Under the pieces are notes generated by a model, which worked only from the letters and a program-made list of their open reading frames with translations, made no database searches and had not been told where the DNA came from. A DNA stretch of 37,453 bases, taken from the NCBI GenBank assembly GCA_013911835.1, contig JACESM010000005.1, forward strand, positions 1-37,453, read 5' to 3'. Shown here piece after piece: positions 8,762-16,563 of this stretch. The position numbers were made by a program, and so were the translations under genes. The stretch comes from Porphyrobacter sp. (GTDB lineage: Bacteria > Pseudomonadota > Alphaproteobacteria > Sphingomonadales > Sphingomonadaceae). Every line of letters begins with the position of its first letter. Position 1 is the stretch's first letter.

Positions 8762-9715
8762 ATGAGCAAGTTCATCAGACGATTCGAAGCCCGCGATTGG
8801 GACGCTTTCCCGGTTGTCCGCACCCTCCTCGATTGCTGGAAGCTGCCCGGCGAAGCATCGGATTCGGATGGCCTCCGCCTCGCCTTGCGCAACGGCTACG
8901 CCAACTTCTACCGCAAGGGCCAGTCGGTCGCCAAACTGCATTCGACGGCCACTCAGGTGAAGCTCGAAATCCACAAGGCCTATGTCGCTCGCCGCCGCAA
9001 GCCGGAGAGCCGGGGAGAGGCGCTGGTTGGCTATGATCGCTTCGACGAAGCCTGGCTTTCGGACCCCGCGAATTGCGCTCACGTGGCCGACTGGATCGAT
9101 ACCGCCGGTTCCTATGCCGGATCGGAAAAATCAATCGTCGACGAGCTGATCGCCGCCAACCCCGGCACGATCGACATCGAGATGGGTCTGCCCGCCTATG
9201 ACGGCGAGAAGTCCGCCCCGCGCATGGACCTGGTGTTGGTGGAAGGCGGCAACCGGATTGCCTTCTGGGAAGCCAAATGCACCGACAACGCCGAAATCCG
9301 CGCTCGCGCCGAGCCGCACGTGGTGCAGCAGGTTCCGACCTACGAAGAGTGGATGGCGAAGCCGGGCCGTGCTGCGGATGTCGTGGCAGCCTATCGCGAT
9401 GCCGCGGCGATCATGGTCGAGCTGGCGACCGCAGCAGGCAAGCCAGACAGCTCGGCGCTGGCCAGCTGGCGCGCTTTACGTGATGCCGGGGAAGCGATGG
9501 CAATCGGTCGCCCGGGCGTGGTGATCGGAGGATATTGCCCGGACGGCTTCACGGGGCGCGGGGCCGAACTGATCGCCGCTAGGGCACAATCGTTCGAAGC
9601 GCGGGGCCATCGGTCGCGGCTCGTTGAAAAGTTCGGCCTGACCCTGGCCTGCTATGCCAGCGCAGACGAGGTCAAGGCACGGCCCCTTCCCCCACTCGCC
9701 GGAGCCGCGCGCTGA
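8762..9715 (+). CDS. PD-(D/E)XK nuclease-like protein
   Basis: A 317-residue protein from ATG 8762, with GGGAG 11 bases upstream. The nuclease core runs about residues 120-175: SIVDELIAANPGTIDIE supplies the first acid, RMDLVLVEGG has Asp156, and FWEAKC has Glu170 and Lys172, a textbook D-x(n)-E-x-K site. The N-terminal 110 residues are helical and basic. The C-terminal part is helical up to IGRPGVVIGGYCPDGF. It is not assigned to a named family. It overlaps the metallo-beta-lactamase gene that follows, so the two are co-translated and probably act together on nucleic acid. Confidence 0.8.
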   Translation: MSKFIRRFEARDWDAFPVVRTLLDCWKLPGEASDSDGLRLALRNGYANFYRKGQSVAKLHSTATQVKLEIHKAYVARRRKPESRGEALVGYDRFDEAWLSDPANCAHVADWIDTAGSYAGSEKSIVDELIAANPGTIDIEMGLPAYDGEKSAPRMDLVLVEGGNRIAFWEAKCTDNAEIRARAEPHVVQQVPTYEEWMAKPGRAADVVAAYRDAAAIMVELATAAGKPDSSALASWRALRDAGEAMAIGRPGVVIGGYCPDGFTGRGAELIAARAQSFEARGHRSRLVEKFGLTLACYASADEVKARPLPPLAGAAR

Positions 9716-10980
9716 CCCTCCACCTCACGGTCCATCGCGGAACCGAGCAGATCGGCGGTAGCTGCATCGAACTCGAAGCTGCAGATGGCGCGCGCTTGAT
9801 CCTCGATGCCGGACGGCCGCTCGATGCGCCACGCGAGGCAGGCGGGCTGCTGCCAGCCACGCTCGACATTTCGCGGCCCGCGCACGTCGTGTTCAGCCAT
9901 CCCCACATGGATCACTGGGGTCTGGTCAGCGAGCTGCCTGCCAGTTGGCCGCTGTCGACCGGTGAGAAATCTGCCGCGCTGATGCGGCTGACGCTGGGGG
10001 TGTTCGGCGAGTCCATCGAGCGGCCCATCAGCACCTGGCACAGTCGGCAGGGCGCGCTCGACATCGGCGGGTTCCGGGTCACCCCCTTCCTCACCGATCA
10101 CTCGGCGCTCGATGCCTACATGCTGCTGATCGAGCGCGACGAGGTGCGGGTGCTCTACACCGGCGACTTCCGCACCCACGGACGCAAGGCCGCGCTGGTC
10201 GAAGGCATGATCGCCCGCCCGCCGCGGGACATCGACGTACTGCTGATGGAAGGCACCAACCTGTGCAGCGACAAGCCGGTAGTGACCGAGAGCGACCTCG
10301 AGGCGCGCTTCCTTGAACTGGCACAGGCGGTGCCGGGTCACCTGTTTGTCGACTGGTCGGCGCAGAACTTCGATCGCACGGTCACGCTGTTCCGCACCGC
10401 GCGACGTTCCGGGCGCGACCTAGTGCTCGATCTCTACGCCGCCGACGCGCTGTTGCAAATTGCCGAGGGGACGGGCCTGCCCTGCCCCGGCGATCCCCGG
10501 TTCCCCGAGCTGAAGGTGATCATCACCCCGAAGATGAAGTGGCTCTACCAGCGGATGGGCCGCGCCGGGTTCGTGGAGGAGGTAATCCGCCGCGGCTGCG
10601 CGACTTCGCGCCAGCGGGTGGCAGCAAGGCCGGCAATCGTCATGGCGCGCAAATCGCTGGTCATGGACTACGAGGATCGCGCCAGCCTGCCGATGACAGG
10701 CGCGGATTGCTTCGTGCATTCCAGCTGGAGGGGATATCTCGATGCGAGCGACGCTGCCTCTGGCTGGGCCGTGGCGGCTCGCGCAGGTGCCCGGCGCGAA
10801 CTGGTCCACACCAGCGGCCACGCCAGCGCCGCCGATCTCTCGCGCTTCGCCCGCGCAATCGATCCGCGCGTACTGGTGCCGGTCCACGGCGTCGAATGGG
10901 ACGCGCCGGGCATTGCCCTTCCCCCGGTGCAACGCCTGCGCGATGGCGAGCGCTGGACGATTGGGCGACACGGCGGGTAG
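9712..10980 (+). CDS. Metallo-beta-lactamase-fold nuclease (RNase J/beta-CASP-like)
   Basis: The MBL motifs are clear: FSHPHMDHWG (HxHxDH), YTGDFRTHG (Asp), LMEGT, then the beta-CASP-style LVHTSGHAS and VLVPVHG. About 422 residues if started at the CTG at 9712, whose frame reads LTLHLTVHRGTEQIGGSCIE, the normal first strands of the fold. No ATG, GTG or TTG precedes that segment in frame. A TTG at 9796 would delete these strands, so the CTG start is preferred. The CTG overlaps the stop of the nuclease gene as CTGA. Members of this fold are RNases or DNA exonucleases. The pair with the PD-(D/E)XK gene suggests a two-nuclease module, possibly defensive; that is inference. Confidence 0.85.
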   Translation: MTLHLTVHRGTEQIGGSCIELEAADGARLILDAGRPLDAPREAGGLLPATLDISRPAHVVFSHPHMDHWGLVSELPASWPLSTGEKSAALMRLTLGVFGESIERPISTWHSRQGALDIGGFRVTPFLTDHSALDAYMLLIERDEVRVLYTGDFRTHGRKAALVEGMIARPPRDIDVLLMEGTNLCSDKPVVTESDLEARFLELAQAVPGHLFVDWSAQNFDRTVTLFRTARRSGRDLVLDLYAADALLQIAEGTGLPCPGDPRFPELKVIITPKMKWLYQRMGRAGFVEEVIRRGCATSRQRVAARPAIVMARKSLVMDYEDRASLPMTGADCFVHSSWRGYLDASDAASGWAVAARAGARRELVHTSGHASAADLSRFARAIDPRVLVPVHGVEWDAPGIALPPVQRLRDGERWTIGRHGG

Positions 10981-10997
10981 GCACAGTCGTCGAGGCG

Positions 10998-12293
10998 CTA
11001 ACCCCCGAAGAAATGTTTTCGGCGTGCCTCAAGAGCGTCGGCGATCGGGGTGTTGCTATGCTCGACCCCGGCGGCTTCAGCCCACCCGCGCCAGTCGACT
11101 ATCGCCGCGCTGACCTCCTCCACGATTTCGGCGATCCGCGCACGCTTGATGCCGTGCCGCGCGCCCAGTTCCTTGACGTGGTCGAACGTCACGTCCCTCC
11201 CCTCGCCCATGACGGCCATGTAATGCTCGCCGCCGGGGCCGTGGGAAAAGGTGAGGTCGAAGGCGGGCGCAAGGTGCCATTCGCCGCGTTCGTCCATCAG
11301 GAAGGCGTGCTGGCGGACGTGGTCGTCGCGGTTGTGGGCCAGCACGTTGAAGGCCATGCGGCGGAAGGCCTGTTCCAGCTGGCGCACATCGCGAGTGATC
11401 GTCAGCACCGCGCGCAGGAAGCCGTCGTAATCGAGGCTGGGCATGTGCGGCGAGGCCTCCAGCGCGCCGCCGAGGCTGACCATGTGCACGCGCCTGCCCG
11501 GCCCCGGCCGGTCGAACCGGCGGGTGGCAAAGTGGCCCCTGCCCTCGGCTGATGCGATGAGGCGCGTCTCGGCCATGGCGATCCCCGCCGCGCGGGCCAT
11601 GCGGGCGTAGGCCTCCTCTACCGGACCGATGTCGGCGGGGTCGGTGAGCGCAGGGAACTTGACGATCCACTGCTCTGGCCATTCTTCGGGCCATTCTGCG
11701 GCAGCTGGAGCACCCCCCTCCCCCGCGCCCTCGTCACCGGCCCTCAGGGTGCCGTCGGCAGCGATGGCGACATGGACCTTGGGCCGCGCCCCGCCCGATC
11801 CGCCGCCCAGCCTTGCCAGCAACGCGTCGAGCTCGGCCTCCTCGCCCAGCAGCACGCGCTGCGCCTCATTGGCCAGCGCATCGAGGTCGATCCCGGCAGC
11901 GCCCTCGCCCGCCTGCAGCGTGGCCGGGCGGAAGGCCAGTGCCCCCCTGCCCCGGTTGCCGACCAGCGCGAGCCGGTCGACCGCGTTCAGTTCCTCCCAG
12001 CGATGGCCGAGCCGTTGCAGCCGTCGCCGCAGCAGCAGCGTGCCCCAGGCATCGGGCAGGCTGTCAGCCAGGAACCCGTGCAGGCCGCCGAATTCGCGTG
12101 ATCGGGCCGCGTGCAGCCCGCTTTCGAGCGGATAATGCAGCGGCGACAGCGCGTGACCCGTTGCCAGCACCTCCTCCGACCATTCGAGCTGTGCCACCCC
12201 GCCCGCCATGGCCAGCCTGCCGACCTTATCCGGCTCTGCGCGTTCGTCGGTCAGCAGCAACAGATCGAGCGGGGTGCCCGGTGCCAGCCTCAC
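10998..12293 (-). CDS. hipA: HipA-type serine/threonine kinase toxin
   Basis: A 431-residue protein from a GTG at 12293 that overlaps the antitoxin stop as GTGA. It has the HipA N-subdomain (LDLLLLTDERAEPDKVGRLA), the couple GFLADSLPDAWG, the nucleotide loop GGARPKVHVAI with EQWIVKFP, the catalytic loop HNRDDHVRQHAFL near residue 320 and the metal-site FDLTFS near residue 345. Kinase toxins of this class phosphorylate aminoacyl-tRNA synthetases (GltX in E. coli) and cause growth arrest. An insertion rich in Gly, Ala and Glu lies between about 180 and 205. All active-site elements seem intact. Confidence 0.92.
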   Translation of the reverse strand: MRLAPGTPLDLLLLTDERAEPDKVGRLAMAGGVAQLEWSEEVLATGHALSPLHYPLESGLHAARSREFGGLHGFLADSLPDAWGTLLLRRRLQRLGHRWEELNAVDRLALVGNRGRGALAFRPATLQAGEGAAGIDLDALANEAQRVLLGEEAELDALLARLGGGSGGARPKVHVAIAADGTLRAGDEGAGEGGAPAAAEWPEEWPEQWIVKFPALTDPADIGPVEEAYARMARAAGIAMAETRLIASAEGRGHFATRRFDRPGPGRRVHMVSLGGALEASPHMPSLDYDGFLRAVLTITRDVRQLEQAFRRMAFNVLAHNRDDHVRQHAFLMDERGEWHLAPAFDLTFSHGPGGEHYMAVMGEGRDVTFDHVKELGARHGIKRARIAEIVEEVSAAIVDWRGWAEAAGVEHSNTPIADALEARRKHFFGG

Positions 12294-12601
12294 AACCGCG
12301 CCCTCCGCCCGCGCTGGCGCTTCGTCGCAGCGGCTTGGCGCTGGCGTTCGAGCAGTTCGTCCATGCTGGCAGCGGCTGGCTCGGGAAACAGCTGCGCCAG
12401 ATCGTTCTCGCAACGCAGGGCCACCGCAGCGCGGACCAAATCCTCGATCGAGGCCTTGCCCTCCCCTTCCATCCGCCGCCAGGTGCGATAGGCGACACCG
12501 GATCGCTCGGCGGCAGCCTGCTGGGTGAGGTCCAGAGCGAGGCGCCGCGCTCTGATGCGCTGTCCAAGGGTGGACAATTGATCGGGTATTGGGGACGACA
12601 T
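12290..12601 (-). CDS. hipB: HipB-type antitoxin, XRE helix-turn-helix
   Basis: A 103-residue protein (MSSPIPDQLSTLGQRIRARR) with the XRE helix-turn-helix LDLTQQAAAERSGVAYRTWRR and a basic tail KRQRGRRARL. It lies directly before hipA with a 4-base overlap, the standard antitoxin-first order. It should neutralise HipA and repress the pair. Operator candidates are TGTCCA-AGGG-TGGACA at 12561-12576, just inside the gene, and GGCC-TTATAT-GGCC at 12603-12616, just upstream. Confidence 0.9.
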   Translation of the reverse strand: MSSPIPDQLSTLGQRIRARRLALDLTQQAAAERSGVAYRTWRRMEGEGKASIEDLVRAAVALRCENDLAQLFPEPAAASMDELLERQRQAAATKRQRGRRARL

Positions 12602-12726
12602 TGGCCTTATATGGCCTATAGGTGACGCTTATGCAAGTGAACTGACCAAATGTGGACAGAAAGCCTGACAACTCAGGTGTTCAGAGCGCGGATGACAATC
12701 GCAACGGCCACTCGTATTCGGCAACC

Positions 12727-13197
12727 ATGACCGCAACAGGGGAAATCCGGCGGGCCAAAGTCGAGGATGCTCGCCAGATTCGTGCGCTCACCCTGAAGTC
12801 CTATGCCAAGTGGGTTGGCGTTACGCCGCGCAAGCCCCGCCCCATGACGGCTGACTATGACACCGCCATACGAGAGAACAGGTTTGATTGTCTCCATATC
12901 GATGGGGTCATGGTGGGACTCATCGAAACCGTTCCGCAAGGCGATCAACTCATGATCGTGAACGTCGCCGTCGATCCAGATCGGCAGCACTGCGGCTACG
13001 GTGTACGATTGATGCGGCATGCCGAAAAACTTGCCCGCGATGCAGGACTGGACGCCACCCGCCTCTATACGAACAAGCTGATGGTGGAGAATATCGAGCT
13101 CTACGAACGGCTAGGGTATTGTTTCGAGAAGGAAACGTTCCACGATCACGGAACGGTCGCAGTGCATATGGTTCGTTCGCTCCGAGGCTCCACCTAG
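12727..13197 (+). CDS. GNAT-family N-acetyltransferase
   Basis: A 156-residue protein from ATG 12727. It is a single GNAT domain: IRRAKVEDARQIRALTL at the start, MIVNVAVDPDRQHCGYG with the acetyl-CoA loop Q87-H-C-G-Y-G92, GLDATRLYTNKLMVENIELY and ERLGYCFEKE as the last strand-helix. The acceptor is not known. It lies divergent from hipBA and upstream of a toxin-antitoxin pair, but it is not a GNAT toxin: it has no DUF1778 partner and its motif order is that of ordinary small-molecule acetyltransferases. Confidence 0.88.
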   Translation: MTATGEIRRAKVEDARQIRALTLKSYAKWVGVTPRKPRPMTADYDTAIRENRFDCLHIDGVMVGLIETVPQGDQLMIVNVAVDPDRQHCGYGVRLMRHAEKLARDAGLDATRLYTNKLMVENIELYERLGYCFEKETFHDHGTVAVHMVRSLRGST

Positions 13198-13232
13198 TGC
13201 TAAGTCCCGATCCTGCAGCCCAGTTCGGACCG

Positions 13233-13322
13233 CCTACCGCAGTGCCGCCAGGAAACTCGTCGGCGTCAGGTCGATATGCGCCTCCAAGAGCGGACGCTGT
13301 CCGAAGGCGCGTGGGTTGCGGG
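13233..13322. repeat. Decayed duplicate of the 3' end of the DUF3883 gene
   Basis: These 90 bases match 14046-14135 with 8 differences (about 91%), counted by eye. The copy at 14046 is the last 30 codons of the DUF3883 gene, including its stop. Here the matching stop triplet is kept at 13234-13236, but the rest of the gene is missing. The two copies flank the Phd/ParE-type pair in direct orientation, so that pair probably arrived by insertion or recombination at this gene's end. Confidence 0.85.
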
Positions 13323-13388
13323 CATCGGGTAGCAATTGAGCTGTGAGCGGAATTCACCGCGCTTGCAAGACGTCCGTCAATGGGCCAT

Positions 13389-13401
13389 ATTCAGTCTGAA
13401 T
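13389..13401. promoter_or_regulatory. Palindromic operator candidate for the Phd/ParE-type pair
   Basis: ATTCAG-T-CTGAAT forms a perfect 6-bp dyad 14 bases upstream of the antitoxin ATG. Antitoxins of this kind bind such dyads to repress their own operon. The promoter itself is not identified. Confidence 0.45.
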
Positions 13402-13414
13402 AAGGACCAGTTCC

Positions 13415-13681
13415 ATGACCATGCAGAACCGCATTAAGCCGATATCCTACCTTAAGGCCAACAGCGCGGACATCATCCGCGAGCTGGGCGAAGGCGCCGC
13501 GCCGCTTGTCGTCACACAAAATGGCGAAGCCAAGGCCGTGTTGCAGGACATCGGCAGCTATGAGGCGACGCAGGAAGCACTCGCCCTGCTCAAGCTGCTC
13601 GCGCTCGGGCGCGCAGATGTGGCCGCAGGGCGCACTGCCCCCGCGAAAGGTCTGACTGATCGTATTCGCGCCCGGAACTGA
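13415..13681 (+). CDS. Phd/YefM-type antitoxin
   Basis: An 88-residue protein (MTMQNRIKPISYLKANSADI; the second Met at 13421 is also possible). The Phd/YefM fold is seen in PISYLKANSADIIRELGEG, then PLVVTQNGEAKAVLQDIGSY, the conserved strand pair that dimerises and binds DNA. The C-terminal part (from about residue 55) is the toxin-binding helix. It is followed by the toxin gene after 6 bases. Expected role: neutralise the toxin and repress the operon. Confidence 0.9.
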   Translation: MTMQNRIKPISYLKANSADIIRELGEGAAPLVVTQNGEAKAVLQDIGSYEATQEALALLKLLALGRADVAAGRTAPAKGLTDRIRARN

Positions 13682-13687
13682 CGGGGC

Positions 13688-14029
13688 ATGCCATCGGCCA
13701 GGTTCGAAGTCCGCATCGCTGCAGGCGCAGAGCGCGATCTCGAAGGCATTTACCGACGCCGGAAAGCACAAAGGGGCGAAGATGGCCCTGATGGTGCCGA
13801 CACATTGCTAAATGAACTGGTGGGGGCGGTCGAAAGTCTTGCCGGCCACCCTGCCAAAGGGCCAGTCGTCCCCGAACTCGCGGAACTGGGCATAGCCGAC
13901 TACCGGCAGCTATCGCGCGCGCCATTCCGGATCATCTACATGCTCGATGCCGACTGCGTGACGGTTCTGATCGTGGCCGACGCGCGGCGGGATTTTCGAA
14001 CCCTGCTGGCGGAGCGCGTGCTGGGTTAG
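13688..14029 (+). CDS. RelE/ParE-superfamily toxin
   Basis: A 113-residue protein. FEVRIAAGAERDLEGIYRRR is the first strand and helix of the ParE/RelE fold, and ADYRQLSRAPFRIIYMLDAD followed by VTVLIVADARRDFRTLL is the core sheet with its conserved Arg residues. It lies 6 bases after a Phd-type antitoxin. Whether it attacks mRNA (RelE-like) or gyrase (ParE-like) cannot be told from sequence alone. The DARRDF ending looks more ParE-like. Confidence 0.88.
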   Translation: MPSARFEVRIAAGAERDLEGIYRRRKAQRGEDGPDGADTLLNELVGAVESLAGHPAKGPVVPELAELGIADYRQLSRAPFRIIYMLDADCVTVLIVADARRDFRTLLAERVLG

Positions 14030-14046
14030 GCAGCTGGTAAAGCCCC

Positions 14047-14904
14047 CTACCGCAGCGCCGCCAGGAAACTCGTCGGCGTCAGGTCGATATGCGCCTCCAG
14101 CGGCGGACGCAGTTCGAAGGCGCGCGGGGTGCGGGTGAAGTTCCAGACGCGCACCAGGTGCCAGTGGTCGCGGCGTTCGCCTGCCACCGCGATCTCGTTG
14201 CGGCTGAGGTGGAAAGGCGTGCGCTCCCAGCCATTGGTGGTTTTCACTTCCAGCAGGCGATCGGCCCCGTCCGGCTCGAAGCTGGCGATGTCGTAACCAT
14301 AGCCGTCGCCATCTTCGACCGAGGTCCAGCGGATCTTGCGCGCGAGGTCCGCCCTCCCCGCCTGCGTCAGCCGCGCGCGTTCGTGCGCCATGACGCGCTC
14401 CTCGCCCGCCTTGCCCAGCGCACGGTTGCGGGCATCGCGTTCGGCGACATCATACTTCAGGCCGATTTTCGCCATGAATTCAGGATCAACCGGCGGCGGC
14501 TCGTTGCGCTGCGAAGGCACCGGCCCCAGTTCGAGCAAGGCCGAAACTTCTGGCCCGCTCCAGCCCCCTCCCCTCGCCTCGCGGACCGCGCTCACGCCCG
14601 TCCTGGGAGCCAGCCAATCGTCGCGCGCATCAAGCCAGCGGAGCACCCCGTCAACCAGCGCGTTCTGGAAATTCGCGGCAGGCTTGTAGCCGGGGATCCA
14701 CGGCTGCCCCAGACCGAGCATGACGGCGGAGATATTCTGGTGCTTGAATTCGATCGATCCCCGGCTGCGCCCGGTCCTTTCCTGCAGAGCGCGGTTGTGC
14801 GCCGCCTTGTTGTAGGAGAGGCCTGCGAGGTCGTCGGTGAGCATGGCGAAATAGTCCGCCACGGCCGCGTTGATCTCGATGTCGGACCAGTCCTCGCCAG
14901 CCAC
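14047..14904 (-). CDS. DUF3883-domain protein, nuclease-like
   Basis: From a GTG at 14904 (AGEDWSDIEINAAVADYFAM), about 285 residues; longer starts would run into the preceding HEPN gene. The N-terminal 110 residues look like a helical module with HNRALQERTGRSRGSIEFKH, often met in restriction-linked proteins. The C-terminal half has GKAGEERVMAHERARL, then YGYDIASFEPDGADRLLEVK, the DUF3883 domain, whose D-x(n)-E-x-K pattern resembles PD-(D/E)XK nucleases. The gene starts 5 bases after the HEPN gene, so the two form one operon. A 91%-identical copy of its last 90 bases lies at 13233-13322. Confidence 0.82.
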   Translation of the reverse strand: MAGEDWSDIEINAAVADYFAMLTDDLAGLSYNKAAHNRALQERTGRSRGSIEFKHQNISAVMLGLGQPWIPGYKPAANFQNALVDGVLRWLDARDDWLAPRTGVSAVREARGGGWSGPEVSALLELGPVPSQRNEPPPVDPEFMAKIGLKYDVAERDARNRALGKAGEERVMAHERARLTQAGRADLARKIRWTSVEDGDGYGYDIASFEPDGADRLLEVKTTNGWERTPFHLSRNEIAVAGERRDHWHLVRVWNFTRTPRAFELRPPLEAHIDLTPTSFLAALR

Positions 14905-14909
14905 GCCCC

Positions 14910-15611
14910 TTACCCTTCCACCACCGGATACATCGGCATGGCCCACTCGGCGTCAGGATGATCCATCATCAGGTCGATGAACACCGGCAGCAGGCACCCC
15001 AGTAGCGCCGCCCCGTCGCGCACCTGGTTGCGGTTGGCGCTGCTGTCCCATGTTGCGCCACCGTGGATCACCTGGTTCCTGAGGACATACAGCCGGTCAA
15101 ACAGGATCGAGAGCACGACGGCGGTGTTCTTTTCCGCCAGCGCGCGGTTGGCAGCCTTCTTCGCGCTATCGAAGCTGATCTCCCAACCCGCCCCGCCGAA
15201 CTCGCCCGCCTGGTGCCGCCAGAACGGCGCGAAGACGAACTTGTTGTCGAGCAGCAGACGGATTTCGTGGGCGAACCGCTGCCAGATCGCGTCGTAGATA
15301 CGGTTGGAGCTGTCCATGCCGACCAATGCGGCAAAGAACTGGTCGAACCGCTCGCGCTCGTTGCCCGCGTGCCCTCCCCCGCCGTCCAGCGCTCGGTCGA
15401 GGTCGCCGGCATAGGCCGCGTTGAAGCCGATCCACAGCAGGATGAAACGTACGTCGAGATCCTCATGCTCGTCTTCCGCGCGGCGGAGCCAGCTGAGCGA
15501 ACGATGGACACGCAGGGTGAGCGGCAGCGGGAAGCCGTCCCGCAGGCGGCGTTGTTTGGCCTTCAGCTGCTCGGGATGGAGCGGGTCGTCGGGGGCGTAG
15601 CGATGCGGCAT
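14910..15611 (-). CDS. HEPN-domain protein (Apea-like)
   Basis: A 233-residue protein. RSLSWLRRAEDEHEDLDVRF, then ILLWIGFNAAYAGD opens an Apea/HEPN fold, and VLSILFDRLYVLRNQVIHG gives the R-x4-H motif (Arg178, His183), the RNase signature of HEPN proteins. An Asn follows the Arg, as is common. It pairs with the downstream DUF3883 gene 5 bases away. HEPN proteins often act as RNA-cutting effectors in defence or toxin-antitoxin systems; here the trigger or antidote could be the DUF3883 partner. That link is inference. Confidence 0.82.
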   Translation of the reverse strand: MPHRYAPDDPLHPEQLKAKQRRLRDGFPLPLTLRVHRSLSWLRRAEDEHEDLDVRFILLWIGFNAAYAGDLDRALDGGGGHAGNERERFDQFFAALVGMDSSNRIYDAIWQRFAHEIRLLLDNKFVFAPFWRHQAGEFGGAGWEISFDSAKKAANRALAEKNTAVVLSILFDRLYVLRNQVIHGGATWDSSANRNQVRDGAALLGCLLPVFIDLMMDHPDAEWAMPMYPVVEG

Positions 15612-15810
15612 GTTGGGGCAGACTAGCGCGATTAGCGAGGCTGGCCAGCGGTTTCACTACTTGCAGGACCCATTGTCCGAGCACCTTCCCCATTTCATCC
15701 AAAACCAAAAACTTCTTGTGGGTTAGAGGGGTTATGAGTCTGTTAGATTGGTTAAGCGCGGCGAAGGTTGCCGTTTCTGGCGGAATCGCACGAGTCGCGG
15801 ACAAGAGCTG

Positions 15811-16047
15811 TTCCGGAAGTGTCGGCGAAGCGTTCCTGATGGGTCGTCTGCGTTGTTCCCGATGTGTCGGCGCAGCGTTCCCGGAGGAGCGTTGGGCGTT
15901 CCCGAAGGGTCGAGACTTTCGGGCGGGGACTAGTCTCGCACTGCAATTTGAATCAAATCCTGTCAGCTGCTCGCGAAACTCGTTCAATTCATCGAAAGGC
16001 TCGGCTGATCGATCTCCGGTAGGTCCACCAACGCGACACTTCGGGAA
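15811..16047. other. Iteron cluster, candidate replication origin
   Basis: Five tandem degenerate direct repeats start at 15811, 15833, 15856, 15878 and 15899, spaced 21-23 bases. Each opens TTCC(c/g/t)G(a/g)(a/t/g)G, and the best-conserved word is TTCCCGAwGkGTCG. An inverted copy, CGACACTTCGGGAA, lies at 16034-16047. A further copy is at 19054 between parA and parB. Repeats of about one helical double turn next to an initiator gene are the hallmark of an iteron origin. An imperfect dyad CGAGACT/AGTCTCG sits at 15911-15938. The rest of 15612-16098 holds no gene. Confidence 0.7.
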
Positions 16048-16098
16048 CGGGCGAAGGCATTTACTACCCGTCAACGGCCTGCTTCCTACACTGCTCGA

Positions 16099-16563
16099 AT
16101 GCCTCAATGTGGCGAAACTTGTGCGCACCCCTATCCTGCCCCGGCCTTTGTCCGGGCGCTGAAAGTGCCCTGCGCGCGGTATGGTGAGTGGCTTGAGAAG
16201 CAGGCGCAAAGCTGCCGCCTGCGCGACAAGCGTGAGGGCAAGCCGGGGATCGAGGAATACCGCAAGCGCATTCACCAGGCAGTGCTCGCCAGTGAAGGCC
16301 GCGACTTCTACACCGGCGAACCGCTCGAATGGAACCGGCTCAACCACGTGCTGCCGCTGAGCGGCGGGCGCAAGCGTCATTTGCAGCGCGGGCACTATCC
16401 CAGCGTCGATCATTACACCGGCACCAGTTGCCTCGACTTTCGTCTGTGCAGCGCGCTGGTGAACCATGCCAAGGGTCCGCTGTCGCACCAGCAGTTCCTC
16501 GAGCTGTGCCAGAAGGTCGTCAGCCAGCGACAACGGCGTGAGGCGGCAAAGCGCGCGGCCTAG
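16099..16563 (+). CDS. HNH-like endonuclease-fold protein next to the origin
   Basis: A 154-residue protein. It has VPCARYGEWLEKQAQSCRLR, then EGRDFYTGEPLEW, and the late motif PSVDHYTGTSCLDFRLCSAL followed by VNHAKGPLSHQQFLELC. The VDH ... N ... AK pattern is that of a family of short HNH proteins seen in sphingomonads. The classical second metal-binding His is not obvious. It faces repA convergently and their stops overlap. It might act on plasmid DNA or be an orphan homing-type enzyme; the function is unknown. Confidence 0.65.
   Translation: MPQCGETCAHPYPAPAFVRALKVPCARYGEWLEKQAQSCRLRDKREGKPGIEEYRKRIHQAVLASEGRDFYTGEPLEWNRLNHVLPLSGGRKRHLQRGHYPSVDHYTGTSCLDFRLCSALVNHAKGPLSHQQFLELCQKVVSQRQRREAAKRAA

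Noticed and set aside
12294..12671. Upstream extension of hipA to about 557 residues
   Set aside because: The extra part is hipB read in the wrong frame; HipA homology begins at the GTG in the GTGA overlap.
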